Origin: Trichodelitschia bisporula | Taxonomy: Eukaryota > Ascomycota > Dothideomycetes > Phaeotrichales > Phaeotrichaceae | Length of the DNA: 64,000 nucleotides | Reading direction: 5' to 3' | NCBI GenBank assembly: GCA_010356995.1 | Contig: ML996687.1 | Span: forward strand, 249,803 to 313,802 | Shown: positions 1-11,071 of the stretch, piece after piece | How positions within the stretch are numbered: the first letter of the stretch is position 1 | Layout: the number at the start of each line of letters is the position of its first letter | Notes under the pieces: generated by a model | Databases searched by the model: none | The model's input: the letters and a program-made list of their open reading frames with translations, nothing else | Told to the model about the DNA's origin: nothing | Program-made: the position numbers and the translations under genes

Positions 1-3000
1 CTACCTGAGAGACAGCGGCCACGACACCCCCGTTTTCCCTCCACATCTTACACAACCAACTCGTACCAGTGCGTCACGGTCGTCGAGCCATGACGAAGGA
101 GTTGAAGCTGGGAATATCCCGGGTGTTGTCACCGTGGATGATTTGAACGAAGAGCGGGAGCTGATTCGGGAGGATGCAATTGATCGCTGCTTGGATGTTC
201 TGAGCACCCACGACGATGTCACCTTTGAGCTTGCGGAGCTCATCGCCGCTGCGGTGCTGAAGGCTCCTGGGCAGTCTACATTACGATCGGACATCGGCAC
301 AACGCTTTTGCATTCTCTCCTCTCCCTGCAGCCCGATGGTGTTGAGCCCGCGCAGGCCAAGAAGATTGCAACATACGCTCATCTATTTGGGCTCGTTCTC
401 CAAGATAGGCGGTTCTACGAGGATACGCGTGCCCAGTTGCTCGACGAATTCGCCTCGTTAGTTGACTTCGTCAAGCTTGATCCTGCCACTAAAACTCAGA
501 ATGCAGTCACCTGGGTTGGCCAGGTCCTTCTCATTCTTGAGCGGCTGCTCTCAGAAGATGCTGAGCCGGCTCAAATCGACCACAAAATTCCCGGCCCAGA
601 TGAGGTCATCAAGGATACTCCCATTATCGTGTACAAGCCGCTTATTCCCCACGAGAATAAGTTCAAGCTATTCAACGCTGTCCTCGATATCCTGCCGCAC
701 ATCGGAAAAGATGACACTCTGGCGCTGTCGGTCGCTCGGATTCTGGTGATCCTCACGCGGGATAGGAAGCTGGCGATGGCCCTCGGAGAGAAGAACAATA
801 TGCGTCGTCTTTTCACCATGATCAAGCAACTTCACGGAGTAACGAATGAGCGATTGCAAGGCGCCATAATGCTGGTACTGCGCCACATCATCGAAGATGC
901 AGACACGATCCGTCAGATCATGCGTAGCGAGATACAGGCGATGTTCGAAGGCAAACAGCGGCGTGACACCGATACGACTGCGTACATCCGGGCCATGCAT
1001 CACCTTGTCCTTCGGTCTCCAGACATCTTTGTGGAAGTCACCAACGAGAAGCTCATGTTTAAGCAATACGATACACGTCAGAATCACCAAACGCTTGTGT
1101 TGAAGAAGGAGCCTCCAGCCGAGGAGTCGACAGACCAGAAGGGCAAGGACGCTACCGAGCCCGTTAGCGCTTCCAACAAGGACGAGCCAGAAGTTGAAAA
1201 GTCGAAGCCCGAGCTAAAGATGCCTGTTGTGGAAAATCCGGACGGAGTCGTTCACTTCATCCTCAGCGAGTTGCTCAACTATCGGGACGTTCCAGACATC
1301 GAAGTGTCGCAAGAAAAGCCAAAGGATTCCGGTACCACCGATGTCGAGATGGCGAACGCTGAGACCGGCACCAGCTCGGATAAGCCAGCCACTCCCAAGC
1401 CGGAGAAGAAATCCGAGAAGTCCGAATTCAAGATAGAAGACCACCCGATCTTCACCTATCGATGCTTTTTGCTGCAATGTCTGACCGAGCTCCTCTCCTG
1501 CTACAACCGTGCGAAGATCGAGTTTATCAACTATAAACGCAAAGCAGATCCTGTGGGAACGACGCCTTCGAAGCCTCGCTCACACGTTCTGAACTACCTT
1601 CTCAACGGCTTGATCCCCATTGGCACCCTGGAGCATCCAGATAGCATTGCCGCCAAAAAGAAGGTTGCCACTTCAGTCTGGGCCATGCTGGCGATCGTTG
1701 CGCTTTGCCAAAAGACGGGCGAGCGGGTTCACGTTCGGCTCGATCTTCTGACCACCCGGGATCTTTCCCACTCGGAAGAAGAATTTGAACTCTTTTACGT
1801 GAGGAAATTTGTGCTTGAGCATGCCTTGAAGGCATTCAAAGAGGTGCAGTCGAATACCTCAGAATCTCTTGATCAAAAGTACTCTCATCTCATGAATTTG
1901 GCGGACCTGTTCCAGCGCATGCTTACTAGCAAACCCAACGGCGGTAGCAGCAACAACGCACACCTGACCGACCGGTTTATGTTTTCTCAGCGTTTGCTTA
2001 CCAAGCTCATGTACGAGAAGAACTATATCTCTGCTTTGACCAACGCAGTTGCCGAGATGGACCTGAACTTCCCTGGAGCTCGACGCGCTGTGAAGTACAT
2101 TCTTCGGCCGCTTAAGCTTCTCTCTCAACTTGCGGTCGAGCTGAGCTTCCACTCAGAGGTTCCAGTCACTCAGGATTCCGAAGGTGATGAGATCTCATCC
2201 GCCACCTCCGTGTCCGACATGGACGATACTCGCGAGGAAACGCCCGATTTGTTTAGGAATTCCGCACTGGGTATCCTTGATCCTGCGCGCCAAGATGACT
2301 CGGAATCTGAGGATGAAGATGAAGATCCTGACGAAGAGATGTACGATGACGAATATGCAGACGAAATGGAGTATGAGGAAGAGATGCATGATCCCGACGA
2401 GGTCGTGAGCGACGAAGATGAAGATGAAGGCATGGAAGGCATGGGACCAATTGAGGGGCTTCCCGGCGATGTGGAGGTTGTGATGGATGACGACGATGAT
2501 GACATGACTGAGGGCGATACCGACGAAGACGGATCTGATGAAGACGATGAAGAAGACATGCTCGAAGAGGGCGAGGATATCGAGGATGGAGACGGAGGTA
2601 GCGATGATGAGGGTGATGAAGAAGACTGGGGGACGGAAGAAGATGAAGCTGTCGACTATCCGGATGACAATGAAGATGACGACGATGACGATGTGAATCA
2701 TCGCGGCATGCAGGACATTGTCCGTGTCTTTGAGGAAGCGGGCAACCCGCAGGAGATCATGGAACGCCTCGAGACAGAGGGCCATTTTGATGACGATGTC
2801 GTTCAAGACTTTATGGAGGAGGAAATGCGCGAAGAAGGTAAGCGATCATTGAAAACCGCCGTGCATGTCGAAGCTAAATGTATGACAGATGAAGAAGAGG
2901 ATGAGGAAGACTATGATGATGAAGACATCGTCTATGAGCCTGGCATGGATGGTAATTACCCTACATGGCAATTTCTTTGGGGGAATCCACTAATCGCGGC

Positions 3001-6000
3001 GCCAGAAGAAGAAGAGATAGATTTGCGTCAAAACATGCCCTGGACATGGGATACCGACAGTCACGGGTTCGCTGGGCGTCACCATCACCACCATCATGCC
3101 CACATCCACCGCCACGGAAACCCTTGGGGCCTTTTCGGAGGACCGCCAGGTGCAGTGGATCGTGTCTTCCCGCATGCCTATCGCTCGCATCGTCCTGCAG
3201 GCGGCCAGCGTGCCAATGACGACGGAACTAACCCTTTGCTTCAGCGTCAAGGTCGTGGTTCTCGAGGGACATCGTATAGCCGTCGCGGAGAGGCCATGAG
3301 CGACTGGGTGGCGGCGCTTGACCCAGCTCGATCTGGGCGTATGGCTGCTGATGGTGGTCCCGTTGCCTTCATTAACAACCTCATCAACATGATGTCTCAA
3401 GGTCACCCGCCCAGTGGTTCAACTTTACACTTTCACATTTCGGCTCCCGGCCTGCCTCTGAACCTTCCTCCTGACATCGCGGCTGCTCTTCGGTACCCGC
3501 CTCGCTATCGCGCGGACCAAACTGCTCGGCCTTCTCGGGATGATCCCTCCCAAGCTGTCAACTTCAACATCCTCTCGACGCCAACTCGCTGGCAGGAGGA
3601 AGCCCGCATCCTGTTCGGCGCGAGCGCGGCGGAAAAGGCCGCGCGCATTGGAACGGCCATCCTCGCTCTTCTTATACCTCCAGCCCGCGAAGCCCAGAAG
3701 AAGGAGGCCGAGCGACAGCAAAAGCTCAAGGAGGCACATGCTAAAGTTATAGAAGAAGCGGAGCGCGAGACACGTGAAAAGCGTGAGAAACAGGAACGCG
3801 AAGCGCGTGAACAGCAGGAGCGTGAGGCTGCAGAAGCTGCAGAAGCCGAGGCTGCTCGTGCTCGCGAGCAGGCAGCGATCGGGGCTCAACAAGTTGCCGC
3901 ATCAGACGAGATGGAAGGCGTCGAGTTGACGCAGCCAGCTGCAGCGTCTGAAGAGCAGGCTGCTGGCCCGTCAGAGCCCGCCCAGCGCATAACGACAACA
4001 ATTCGCGGCCGCGAGCTTGACATCACCAACCTGGGTATTGACTTGGATTATCTGGAGGCTTTACCTGAAGAATTCCGCGAGGAAGTTCTCATGACTCAGA
4101 TTGCCCAACAGCGCTCCCAAGCTGCAGCGTCTGGACAAGAGTCGTCAGGTATTGAGCCCGAGTTCCTGGACGCCCTTCCACCCGAAATTCGCCATGAGCT
4201 GCTTCAACAAGAAGCAGCTGAGCGTCGTCGCCGCGAGCGTGAGGAAGGTCGTAGGCGGACGGCTGGCACTGCAGCGGCTCCTACTGCCCAAGCGGAAGAC
4301 ATGGACGTTCCAAGCTTCTTTGCAACCCTGGATCCCAGTCTCCGTCAAACACTGCTTCTGGAATCAGACGATGACTTGCTTGCGCAGTTGCCTTCACACA
4401 TTGCAGAGGAAGCTCGTCTCCTTAGCGGTGACCGTCGGCTACATCACTACATGGAGCCGCCTCGTCCTGGTCCTGGTCCTGCTGCCGGGCAGCCGGCGGT
4501 TGAGCCACCGAAAAAGAAGCCAACCCAATACGTTCAGATTCTCGACAAGGCTGGCGTGGCTACCCTTTTACGCCTGATGTTCATCCCCGTCCAAGGCAGC
4601 ATGAAGCATACTTTGAACGGCGTCTTGAGGGATGCTTGCTGCAACAAGCACAACCGGGCCGAAATTGTTAGCACCCTGCTCTCAATCCTGCAGGACGGCA
4701 GTAACGACTTCAATGCCATCGAACGCAGCTTTGCGCATCTTTCCCTTCGAGCAAAGCAGACCTCCGCGCAGAAGACTCCTCAGCCGAAGCGGACGAACAA
4801 CGAGCCTATCATCACCAGTGGCGAAATGTCTCCCCTCATGGTCGTTCAGCAGTGCCTTGGGACTCTTGAGTTCTTAACGCAGTGCAGCCCGCGCATTGCC
4901 GAGTTCTTCTTCACCGAGCACGAGACTTCTACAGGGTTCAAGTCGCGCTCTAGCCGCAAAGGCAAGTCGAAGGAGAGCAAAGCGAGCCGTTATCCATTGA
5001 ACGCATTGCTTGGCCTCCTGGACCGTAGCATTGTCATTGAGAGCTCGCCTGTCATGGAGCAGCTGGCCTCTTTGCTCCAGCGTATCACTCACCCTCTCAG
5101 TGTTGTCCTTCGGAAGGACAAAGAAAAGCCAGCTGAGGAGCCGAAGCCTGCTGAATCGACAGCGGAAGCCGCGCCTGCTGCCGAGGCTCCGGCGCCTGCC
5201 CCAACGACCGCCGCTGAGGAGAGTGCGGCGATTCCACCGCCAGAGGGCGTATCCACGGGCGAATCCGCGCCTGTGGTTGGACCTTCAGACGAGGCTAAAA
5301 CCAAAGAGCCAGCTCCCCCGCCTGCGGACGAAAAGAAGAAGTCCCGCGCTTTAGTCACTCCCCCGGAGGTTCCCGAGTACAACCTGAGGCTCATCATCAA
5401 CATCATAGCCGCTCGCGAATGTCCTAGCAAGACATTCAAAGATACCCTCTCACTCATCACGAATCTGTCTGCGATTCCCGAAGCTCGGGATATCTTCGGC
5501 AAGGAGCTGATTGCTAAGGCGCAAGAGCTGGCTGAAAACATCTTGGATGATCTCGAAGAGTTGTATGCCCAAATCTTTAAGGCCAAGACTGGCACCGATG
5601 TTCAAGGCATGGCGCTTTCACGGTTCTCACCTGCTAGCTCGGATCAGGCGAAGCTGTTGCGTGTCATCACCGCGCTGGATTTCTTATTCAATCCCAAGCG
5701 CCCCGATTCCACGACAGGCAGCGACGAGGGCCTTGACAATGCGCTGAAGGAAGACATGCTCACCACGCTGTACGAGCACAAGACATTTGGCGAACTCTGG
5801 AAGCAGCTCAGCAAGTGCCTGACCTCAATTCGCATCCGCGGCAACATGTTCAATGTCGCTAACATCCTCCTTCCTTTGATTGAGGTGCTGATGGTGGTCT
5901 GTAAGAACACCACGCTCAAGGAGGTTTCTCTCGCCAAAGCAGCGCCTAAGGAGTTCGCGCTCTCGAGCCCTCCACCCGAGTCTCACATCGAAAACCTCTT

Positions 6001-7312
6001 TTTCGAGTTCACCGAGGAGCATCGTCGTATCCTGAACGACTTGGTGCGCCACAATCCCAAGCTCATGAGCGGATCGTTCTCCCTTTTGGTCAAGAACTCG
6101 AAGGTGTTGGAGTTCGACAACAAGCGCAACTACTTCAGCCGCAAGCTCCACTCGCGCAATGCGGAAGGTCGTCAGTCTCATCCGACTCTACAACTTCAAG
6201 TCCGTCGCGACCAGGTCTTCCTCGATTCTTTCCGGTCACTCTACTTCAAGAAGCCGGATGAATTCAAGTATGGGAAGCTCAGCATTCGCTTCCATGGAGA
6301 AGAAGGTGTTGATGCTGGAGGCGTGACCCGTGAGTGGTTCCAAGTGCTTACGAAGCAAATGTTCGACCCCAATTATGCCCTTTTCAACCCGGTTGCGTCG
6401 GATAGGACAACTTTCCACCCCAATCCTCTGAGTGGAATCAACGGAGAGCATCTCCTGTTCTTCAAGTTCATCGGGCGTGTTATCGGCAAGGCCCTGTACG
6501 AAGGTCGCGTGCTTGATTGTCATTTCAGCCGCGCCGTCTACAAGCGCATCCTGGGTCGCCCTGTTAGCATCAAGGACATGGAGACCCTCGACCTCGAGTA
6601 CTACAAGTCTCTCTCATGGATGCTGGAGAATGACATCACCGATGTCATCACGGAGACCTTCTCGGTGGAGTCAGATTCATTTGGCGAGACCACAACCGTA
6701 GATCTGATCGAAAATGGGCGTAACATACTGGTCACCGAAGAGAACAAGGCCGAGTATGTGCGTCTGGTGGTGGAGTACAAGATGATTGGCTCGGTCAAGG
6801 AGCAGCTTGAACACTTCCTCGCAGGTATATATCTCCCCCTTCAGCGATTGACATCAGCTAACCACATTGAAGGGTTTCATGACATTGTCCCTGCCGACTT
6901 GATCGCAATATTCAACGAGCAGGAACTCGAATTGCTCATTTCCGGTCTCCCTGATATCGACGTTGATGACTGGAAGAACAACACTGAGTACCACAACTAC
7001 CAAGCTTCATCCCCTCAGATCCAGTGGTTCTGGCGTGCCGTTCGTTCCTTCGACAAGGAAGAGCGCGCGAAGCTTCTCCAGTTCGTGACAGGAACCAGCA
7101 AAGTGCCTCTCAATGGTTTCAAGGAGCTTGAAGGCATGAATGGCTTCAGCCGATTCAACATCCACCGCGACTATGGGAACAAGGATCGGCTGCCGAGCTC
7201 GCACACTTGCTTCAATCAGCTTGACTTGCCCGAGTATGAGAACTACGAAATTCTGCGCAAGCAGCTGTACACGGCCATGACTGCTGGCAGCGAGTATTTC
7301 GGGTTTGCCTAA
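1..7312 (+). CDS. TOM1: HECT-type E3 ubiquitin ligase, Tom1/Ptr1/HUWE1 family (5' end outside window)
   Basis: C-terminal part of a giant HECT E3 that ubiquitinates nuclear and ribosome-related substrates. The frame is open from base 2, so the true start lies left of the window; the first in-frame ATG (134) is internal. In order: ARM-like helical region; an acidic Asp/Glu tract (about 2290-2950); a His cluster (3080-3115); a coiled, charged stretch (about 3700-3850); three ubiquitin-binding-motif-like segments, LEALPEEFREEV (about 4050), LDALPPEIRHEL (about 4165) and FFATLDPSLRQTL (about 4315); then the HECT domain from about 6110. The catalytic Cys lies in HTCFNQLDLPEY, codon 7208-7210. Three introns are inferred: 2838-2888 (51 nt), 2952-3005 (54 nt) and 6825-6872 (48 nt). 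All are multiples of three and stop-free. Removing the last restores the conserved LAGFHDIVP segment. DUF908/DUF913 are expected upstream. Family assignment is very secure; which substrates apply is unknown. Confidence 0.96.
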   Translation, partial: YLRDSGHDTPVFPPHLTQPTRTSASRSSSHDEGVEAGNIPGVVTVDDLNEERELIREDAIDRCLDVLSTHDDVTFELAELIAAAVLKAPGQSTLRSDIGTTLLHSLLSLQPDGVEPAQAKKIATYAHLFGLVLQDRRFYEDTRAQLLDEFASLVDFVKLDPATKTQNAVTWVGQVLLILERLLSEDAEPAQIDHKIPGPDEVIKDTPIIVYKPLIPHENKFKLFNAVLDILPHIGKDDTLALSVARILVILTRDRKLAMALGEKNNMRRLFTMIKQLHGVTNERLQGAIMLVLRHIIEDADTIRQIMRSEIQAMFEGKQRRDTDTTAYIRAMHHLVLRSPDIFVEVTNEKLMFKQYDTRQNHQTLVLKKEPPAEESTDQKGKDATEPVSASNKDEPEVEKSKPELKMPVVENPDGVVHFILSELLNYRDVPDIEVSQEKPKDSGTTDVEMANAETGTSSDKPATPKPEKKSEKSEFKIEDHPIFTYRCFLLQCLTELLSCYNRAKIEFINYKRKADPVGTTPSKPRSHVLNYLLNGLIPIGTLEHPDSIAAKKKVATSVWAMLAIVALCQKTGERVHVRLDLLTTRDLSHSEEEFELFYVRKFVLEHALKAFKEVQSNTSESLDQKYSHLMNLADLFQRMLTSKPNGGSSNNAHLTDRFMFSQRLLTKLMYEKNYISALTNAVAEMDLNFPGARRAVKYILRPLKLLSQLAVELSFHSEVPVTQDSEGDEISSATSVSDMDDTREETPDLFRNSALGILDPARQDDSESEDEDEDPDEEMYDDEYADEMEYEEEMHDPDEVVSDEDEDEGMEGMGPIEGLPGDVEVVMDDDDDDMTEGDTDEDGSDEDDEEDMLEEGEDIEDGDGGSDDEGDEEDWGTEEDEAVDYPDDNEDDDDDDVNHRGMQDIVRVFEEAGNPQEIMERLETEGHFDDDVVQDFMEEEMREEGKRSLKTAVHVEAKCMTDEEEDEEDYDDEDIVYEPGMDGNYPTWQFLWGNPLIAAPEEEEIDLRQNMPWTWDTDSHGFAGRHHHHHHAHIHRHGNPWGLFGGPPGAVDRVFPHAYRSHRPAGGQRANDDGTNPLLQRQGRGSRGTSYSRRGEAMSDWVAALDPARSGRMAADGGPVAFINNLINMMSQGHPPSGSTLHFHISAPGLPLNLPPDIAAALRYPPRYRADQTARPSRDDPSQAVNFNILSTPTRWQEEARILFGASAAEKAARIGTAILALLIPPAREAQKKEAERQQKLKEAHAKVIEEAERETREKREKQEREAREQQEREAAEAAEAEAARAREQAAIGAQQVAASDEMEGVELTQPAAASEEQAAGPSEPAQRITTTIRGRELDITNLGIDLDYLEALPEEFREEVLMTQIAQQRSQAAASGQESSGIEPEFLDALPPEIRHELLQQEAAERRRREREEGRRRTAGTAAAPTAQAEDMDVPSFFATLDPSLRQTLLLESDDDLLAQLPSHIAEEARLLSGDRRLHHYMEPPRPGPGPAAGQPAVEPPKKKPTQYVQILDKAGVATLLRLMFIPVQGSMKHTLNGVLRDACCNKHNRAEIVSTLLSILQDGSNDFNAIERSFAHLSLRAKQTSAQKTPQPKRTNNEPIITSGEMSPLMVVQQCLGTLEFLTQCSPRIAEFFFTEHETSTGFKSRSSRKGKSKESKASRYPLNALLGLLDRSIVIESSPVMEQLASLLQRITHPLSVVLRKDKEKPAEEPKPAESTAEAAPAAEAPAPAPTTAAEESAAIPPPEGVSTGESAPVVGPSDEAKTKEPAPPPADEKKKSRALVTPPEVPEYNLRLIINIIAARECPSKTFKDTLSLITNLSAIPEARDIFGKELIAKAQELAENILDDLEELYAQIFKAKTGTDVQGMALSRFSPASSDQAKLLRVITALDFLFNPKRPDSTTGSDEGLDNALKEDMLTTLYEHKTFGELWKQLSKCLTSIRIRGNMFNVANILLPLIEVLMVVCKNTTLKEVSLAKAAPKEFALSSPPPESHIENLFFEFTEEHRRILNDLVRHNPKLMSGSFSLLVKNSKVLEFDNKRNYFSRKLHSRNAEGRQSHPTLQLQVRRDQVFLDSFRSLYFKKPDEFKYGKLSIRFHGEEGVDAGGVTREWFQVLTKQMFDPNYALFNPVASDRTTFHPNPLSGINGEHLLFFKFIGRVIGKALYEGRVLDCHFSRAVYKRILGRPVSIKDMETLDLEYYKSLSWMLENDITDVITETFSVESDSFGETTTVDLIENGRNILVTEENKAEYVRLVVEYKMIGSVKEQLEHFLAGIYLPLQRLTSANHIEGFHDIVPADLIAIFNEQELELLISGLPDIDVDDWKNNTEYHNYQASSPQIQWFWRAVRSFDKEERAKLLQFVTGTSKVPLNGFKELEGMNGFSRFNIHRDYGNKDRLPSSHTCFNQLDLPEYENYEILRKQLYTAMTAGSEYFGFA

Positions 7313-8009
7313 GTGCGGGTTACAAGAGCAAGTTGCTTGTCAGACTGCATTGTCAAGGCGCATATTTTTCGGGAGGTGCTGATGTGCTTTACTCAAGGCG
7401 GTCGTTTTGATGCAGGGGAGGGTAATGACCAAGCATATTTGGGCGTTCGTTCTAATTGCTCTATTGTACTACTACTATTGTGGAGGACATAGATGATCAC
7501 TGGGCACCGCAAGTGGGAATAGGTGGGCATTGCTGGGATGCGGGAGGAGGATGGCTCGACGTGCAGGTTGATGCTGTTCTACTCCCGTGTTTTCCGGCCG
7601 TTTAGAGTAGCTAACATTCACTTAATCAAGCCCCGTCATTTGTACGTAGAATGACCCATCAGCATAATATTGAATGTGTCTCCCGCAACTCCATGTGTCA
7701 GAAGTGACGCAAAGCGTCGTGGACTTGAAGATTGAACACGATGCAAGCATCCACGTTCGGCTGAGGCTAAAAACAGGGCACGTCTCCGCAGCTCTCCGCA
7801 AATGCCGAGGGTGCCACCCCAGCCGCGCCACCCCCAGCTTCTGATGTCGCCGACCGTCACATGCTGTCCAGGAAACATACCACAAGCACCGGGGGTGGCG
7901 CATAACACCGCAACTCGCGAAGCAGCTCGAAAGCTGTAAGACGATGCAGCAGCAGCCTAACGGCTAACCTTTATACCTTCTCCCATCCCTCCAACGATAC
8001 TCAGCAGCC
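7313..8009. other. Intergenic: TOM1 3' region and PXA2 promoter
   Basis: About 700 bases between two plus-strand genes. The short open frames on the minus strand (7622-7908) overlap one another, resemble nothing I recognise and lack splice-compatible extensions. No repeat or RNA gene is seen. Confidence 0.5.
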
Positions 8010-10263
8010 ATGGCCGCCCAGTCGAAGCTCCCGACCATGTCGGCGGGCTCCATCAAGCGCCTCGTGTCCGACCTCACGTCCGTCTACCTCAAGAACCGCA
8101 CGCGCATCTCGCGCACCATGTACCTGACGCTTCTGATTGCGCTGATTCATCGCATTCGCGGCGCAGTTTCGGAGCAGAAGGCTTCATCGGTGCGCCAGGC
8201 GGAGGCGCGTAAGAAGGGTACGGGGCCGGCGCCTGCAGGCGAGCGCAAGAAGGTGGAGCTCAATCGCGAGTTTTTTAGGAACTTGATGCGTTTGTTGCGC
8301 ATTTGTATTCCTGGGTGGAGGAGCAAGGAGCTCAAGCTTCTCATCTCGCATAGCGTGTTTCTGGTCCTGCGTACGTTGATCAGTCTCTATGTTGCGGAGC
8401 TGGATGGCAAGTTGGTGAGCCATCTTGTGCGTGGGAGGGGTAAGGAGTTCTTGAAGGGTCTGGTTTGGTGGATGGCTGTGGCTATTCCGGCGACGTTCAC
8501 GAATTCCATGGTGAGTGTGTATCGCGGAGAAGGACTGGAAGCTGACGAGTGTAGCTCTCGTATCACCAGTGCAAGTTATCACTGCAGTATCGGACGAGAC
8601 TCACGAACTACATCCACAACAAGTATCTTTCGCAAATGACCTTCTACACACTCTCCGCCTTGGATGACCGGATAAAGAATGCGGATCAGCTCATCACAGT
8701 GGACGTGGCCAAGTTCTCCAACAGCCTGGCGGAACTCTACTCGAACATTGCGAAGCCGGTTCTGGACATGGCCATTTACAACTATTCTCTGTCTCGGAGC
8801 GTTGGTGGCGAAGGGCTGTTCTTCATGAGCCTGGTGGTTCAGCTGTCCGCCAGTGTAATGCGTGCCCTTACACCACCATTTGGAAGATACGTCGCGGACG
8901 AGGCACGCCTTGAAGGAGAATTCCGATTCCAGCATTCCCGGCTAATAGACTACAGCGAAGAGATCGCACTTTATCACGGACAGGAAGCAGAGAAAGACAC
9001 CTTAGACAAGGGCTACTTCACGCTCATCAAGCACGTCAATCGCATCCTTAGACGGCGTTTCTACCACGGCATCATGGAGGACTTTGTGATCAAGTACTTC
9101 TGGGGCGCACTAGGCTTGATGCTTTGCAGCGTGCCTGTTTTCTTCAAGGTCCCAGGCGTTGCAGGCAATACCATGGGAGACCGCACCGAGAGTAAGAAAT
9201 CCACCTGTCTTCTCGCTCCAGTAGCTGACACGTACAGGCTTCGTCACAAACCGCCGCATGCTCCTCATGTCCTCCGACGCCTTCGGCCGTGTCATGTTCT
9301 CCTACAAAGAGATCTCCGAGCTAGCAGGCTACACCGCGCGCGTCTCCACGCTCCTCGACGTCATCGACGACGTGCAAGCCGGGCACTTCGAAAAGAAACT
9401 CGTCTCCTCCGCCGACACGGAGGAAAACGCTGAAGTCCTCCGCGGCCGCGGCACCGTTATCGAAGGCCCCGACATCGAGTTTACAGATGTCCCCATCGTG
9501 TCGCCCAACGGCGACGTGCTCGTCCGCGCGCTCAGCTTCTCCGTCCACCCCGGCGAGCACATGCTCATTGTCGGGCCGAATGGGTGCGGCAAGTCCAGTC
9601 TGTTCCGCATCCTCGGCGGGTTGTGGCCTGTGTACGGCGGCACGGTGCGCAAGCCCCCTTTCTCGGATATCTTTTACATCCCTCAACGCCCGTACTTGTC
9701 CCGTGGTAGTCTGCGGCAGCAAATTATTTACCCGGACAGCGTGCGCGAGATGCGCGACAAGGGCGCCACGGACGCGGATTTGTTCCGCATCCTGAGCGTT
9801 GTGGAGATCGAGCATGTGGTCGAGCGGCAGGGGGGGTGGGATGCCGAGGCGGAATGGACGGATGTGCTCAGCGGGGGGTTGCAGCAGCGCGTTGCTATGG
9901 CGCGGCTCTTCTACCATGCCCCTAAGTATGCGATTTTGGATGAATGCACCAGTAGCGTTACGTTGGAGATTGAGCGGGTTATGTACGACGAGGCGAAGAG
10001 GCTGGGCATTACGTTGATGACGGTGAGCCATCGGAGGAGTTTGTGGAAGTACCATGAGAATATTTTGCAGTTTGATGGGCAGGGGAATTTTGTGTTTACG
10101 AGGCTGGATGCAGAGCGCAGGTTGCAGCTTGAGGAGTAAGTGCCGACCTTTCCTGATTTGTGAGTGTGGGCTAACGGTGGATAGTGAGAAGGAGGAGTTG
10201 GATCTCCAGCTTAGGGCTGTGCCTGATATTGAGCGCCGGATTGCGGAGTTGACCGCTGCGTGA
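8010..10263 (+). CDS. PXA2: Peroxisomal ABC half-transporter, ABCD family (Pxa2-like)
   Basis: Imports long-chain acyl-CoA into peroxisomes for beta-oxidation, acting in the peroxisomal membrane as a dimer of half-transporters. Four exons: 8010-8510, 8555-9191, 9238-10135, 10185-10263 (704 aa). Splicing joins conserved text at each junction ([29 protein letters not shown]). The N-terminal half holds the membrane domain with the ABCD-specific EAA-like region [17 protein letters not shown]. The nucleotide-binding domain has Walker [10 protein letters not shown], signature LSGGLQQR and Walker B AILDECTS. The family normally pairs Pxa1 with Pxa2. The N terminus ([26 protein letters not shown]) resembles filamentous-fungal Pxa2 more than Pxa1, but that choice rests on memory. 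The ATG at 8010 is the first Met in the frame and follows an untranslated leader. Confidence 0.95.
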
Positions 10264-11071
10264 GACGGGCGATGTGGTGGATACTCGGAAGCTGGTAAAG
10301 CTAATTCGTGTACTTGTAGAGGCGTGCTGAGCGAAACAAAGAAATTAGAGCCGATGTGCAACGGTCTTTGGTCCCGTGGCGCCGTTCCTTTATTCCGATC
10401 CACGTGTGCGGCTAACATCTTTCCTTGGGAAGATACCGGAAGGGTTTACGGCGTCAGAGACAATGGAATACGTCGTATCTAGACGTCCGCGTCGGGCTTT
10501 ATGCAGCTGCCAAGCTTAATTTCAGCCTGCTTGTGACTACATCGTCTGTCGGGGGGCCGCAGTCGGGCTGATCTTGACTTGGGAGACCGTTGATGGCTGG
10601 TCTTGATTGTCACCCGTCATTGTTTCTGTCTACTTCAGTACGAAGTATTCCGGAGGCTGGAACAGTGTGTTGGAGTTGAATATCGGTCTCGATTCCGGTG
10701 ACTGAAAGCGAGACGCCGTTGGAATATATCACGCATGAACTTAAAATCTGAACAAGTGATCCGTGCTTGAAGCTAACTCAAGTTACGGGGTGTGCTAGAC
10801 CAGTTTATACGGTATTGTATGATGGAGCAGCTGAACGTTCGCTTGATTCAAACGGTTTCAACGAGGGCTCCTTCAGCCCACTCCGAGAGAACTCGATTAA
10901 ACTTTGTAATTCGCCCTCAAACACAATTACAATCCATATTTCCCCCCATCGGCAGCATGCCAACCCATTTCCCGGCTCCCGCGAAAAGAAAAGCGAGCGT
11001 GAAAGCAGTATATATCCCATGGTATCTCTCCCAAACCAGTCCACTCAACACCATCCCAAACCCACAACACA
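10264..11071. other. Intergenic between convergent genes
   Basis: Shared 3' region of PXA2 (+) and the GAS2 gene (-). The only longer open frames here (10767-11651 +) are shadows of the 3' end of the minus-strand gene. No RNA gene or repeat is seen. Confidence 0.5.

Noticed and set aside
2170-2559. Poly-Ser minus-strand frame of 129 codons
   Set aside because: It is the antisense shadow of the Asp/Glu-rich tract of the ubiquitin ligase; GAT/GAA runs read as Ser/Ile on the other strand.
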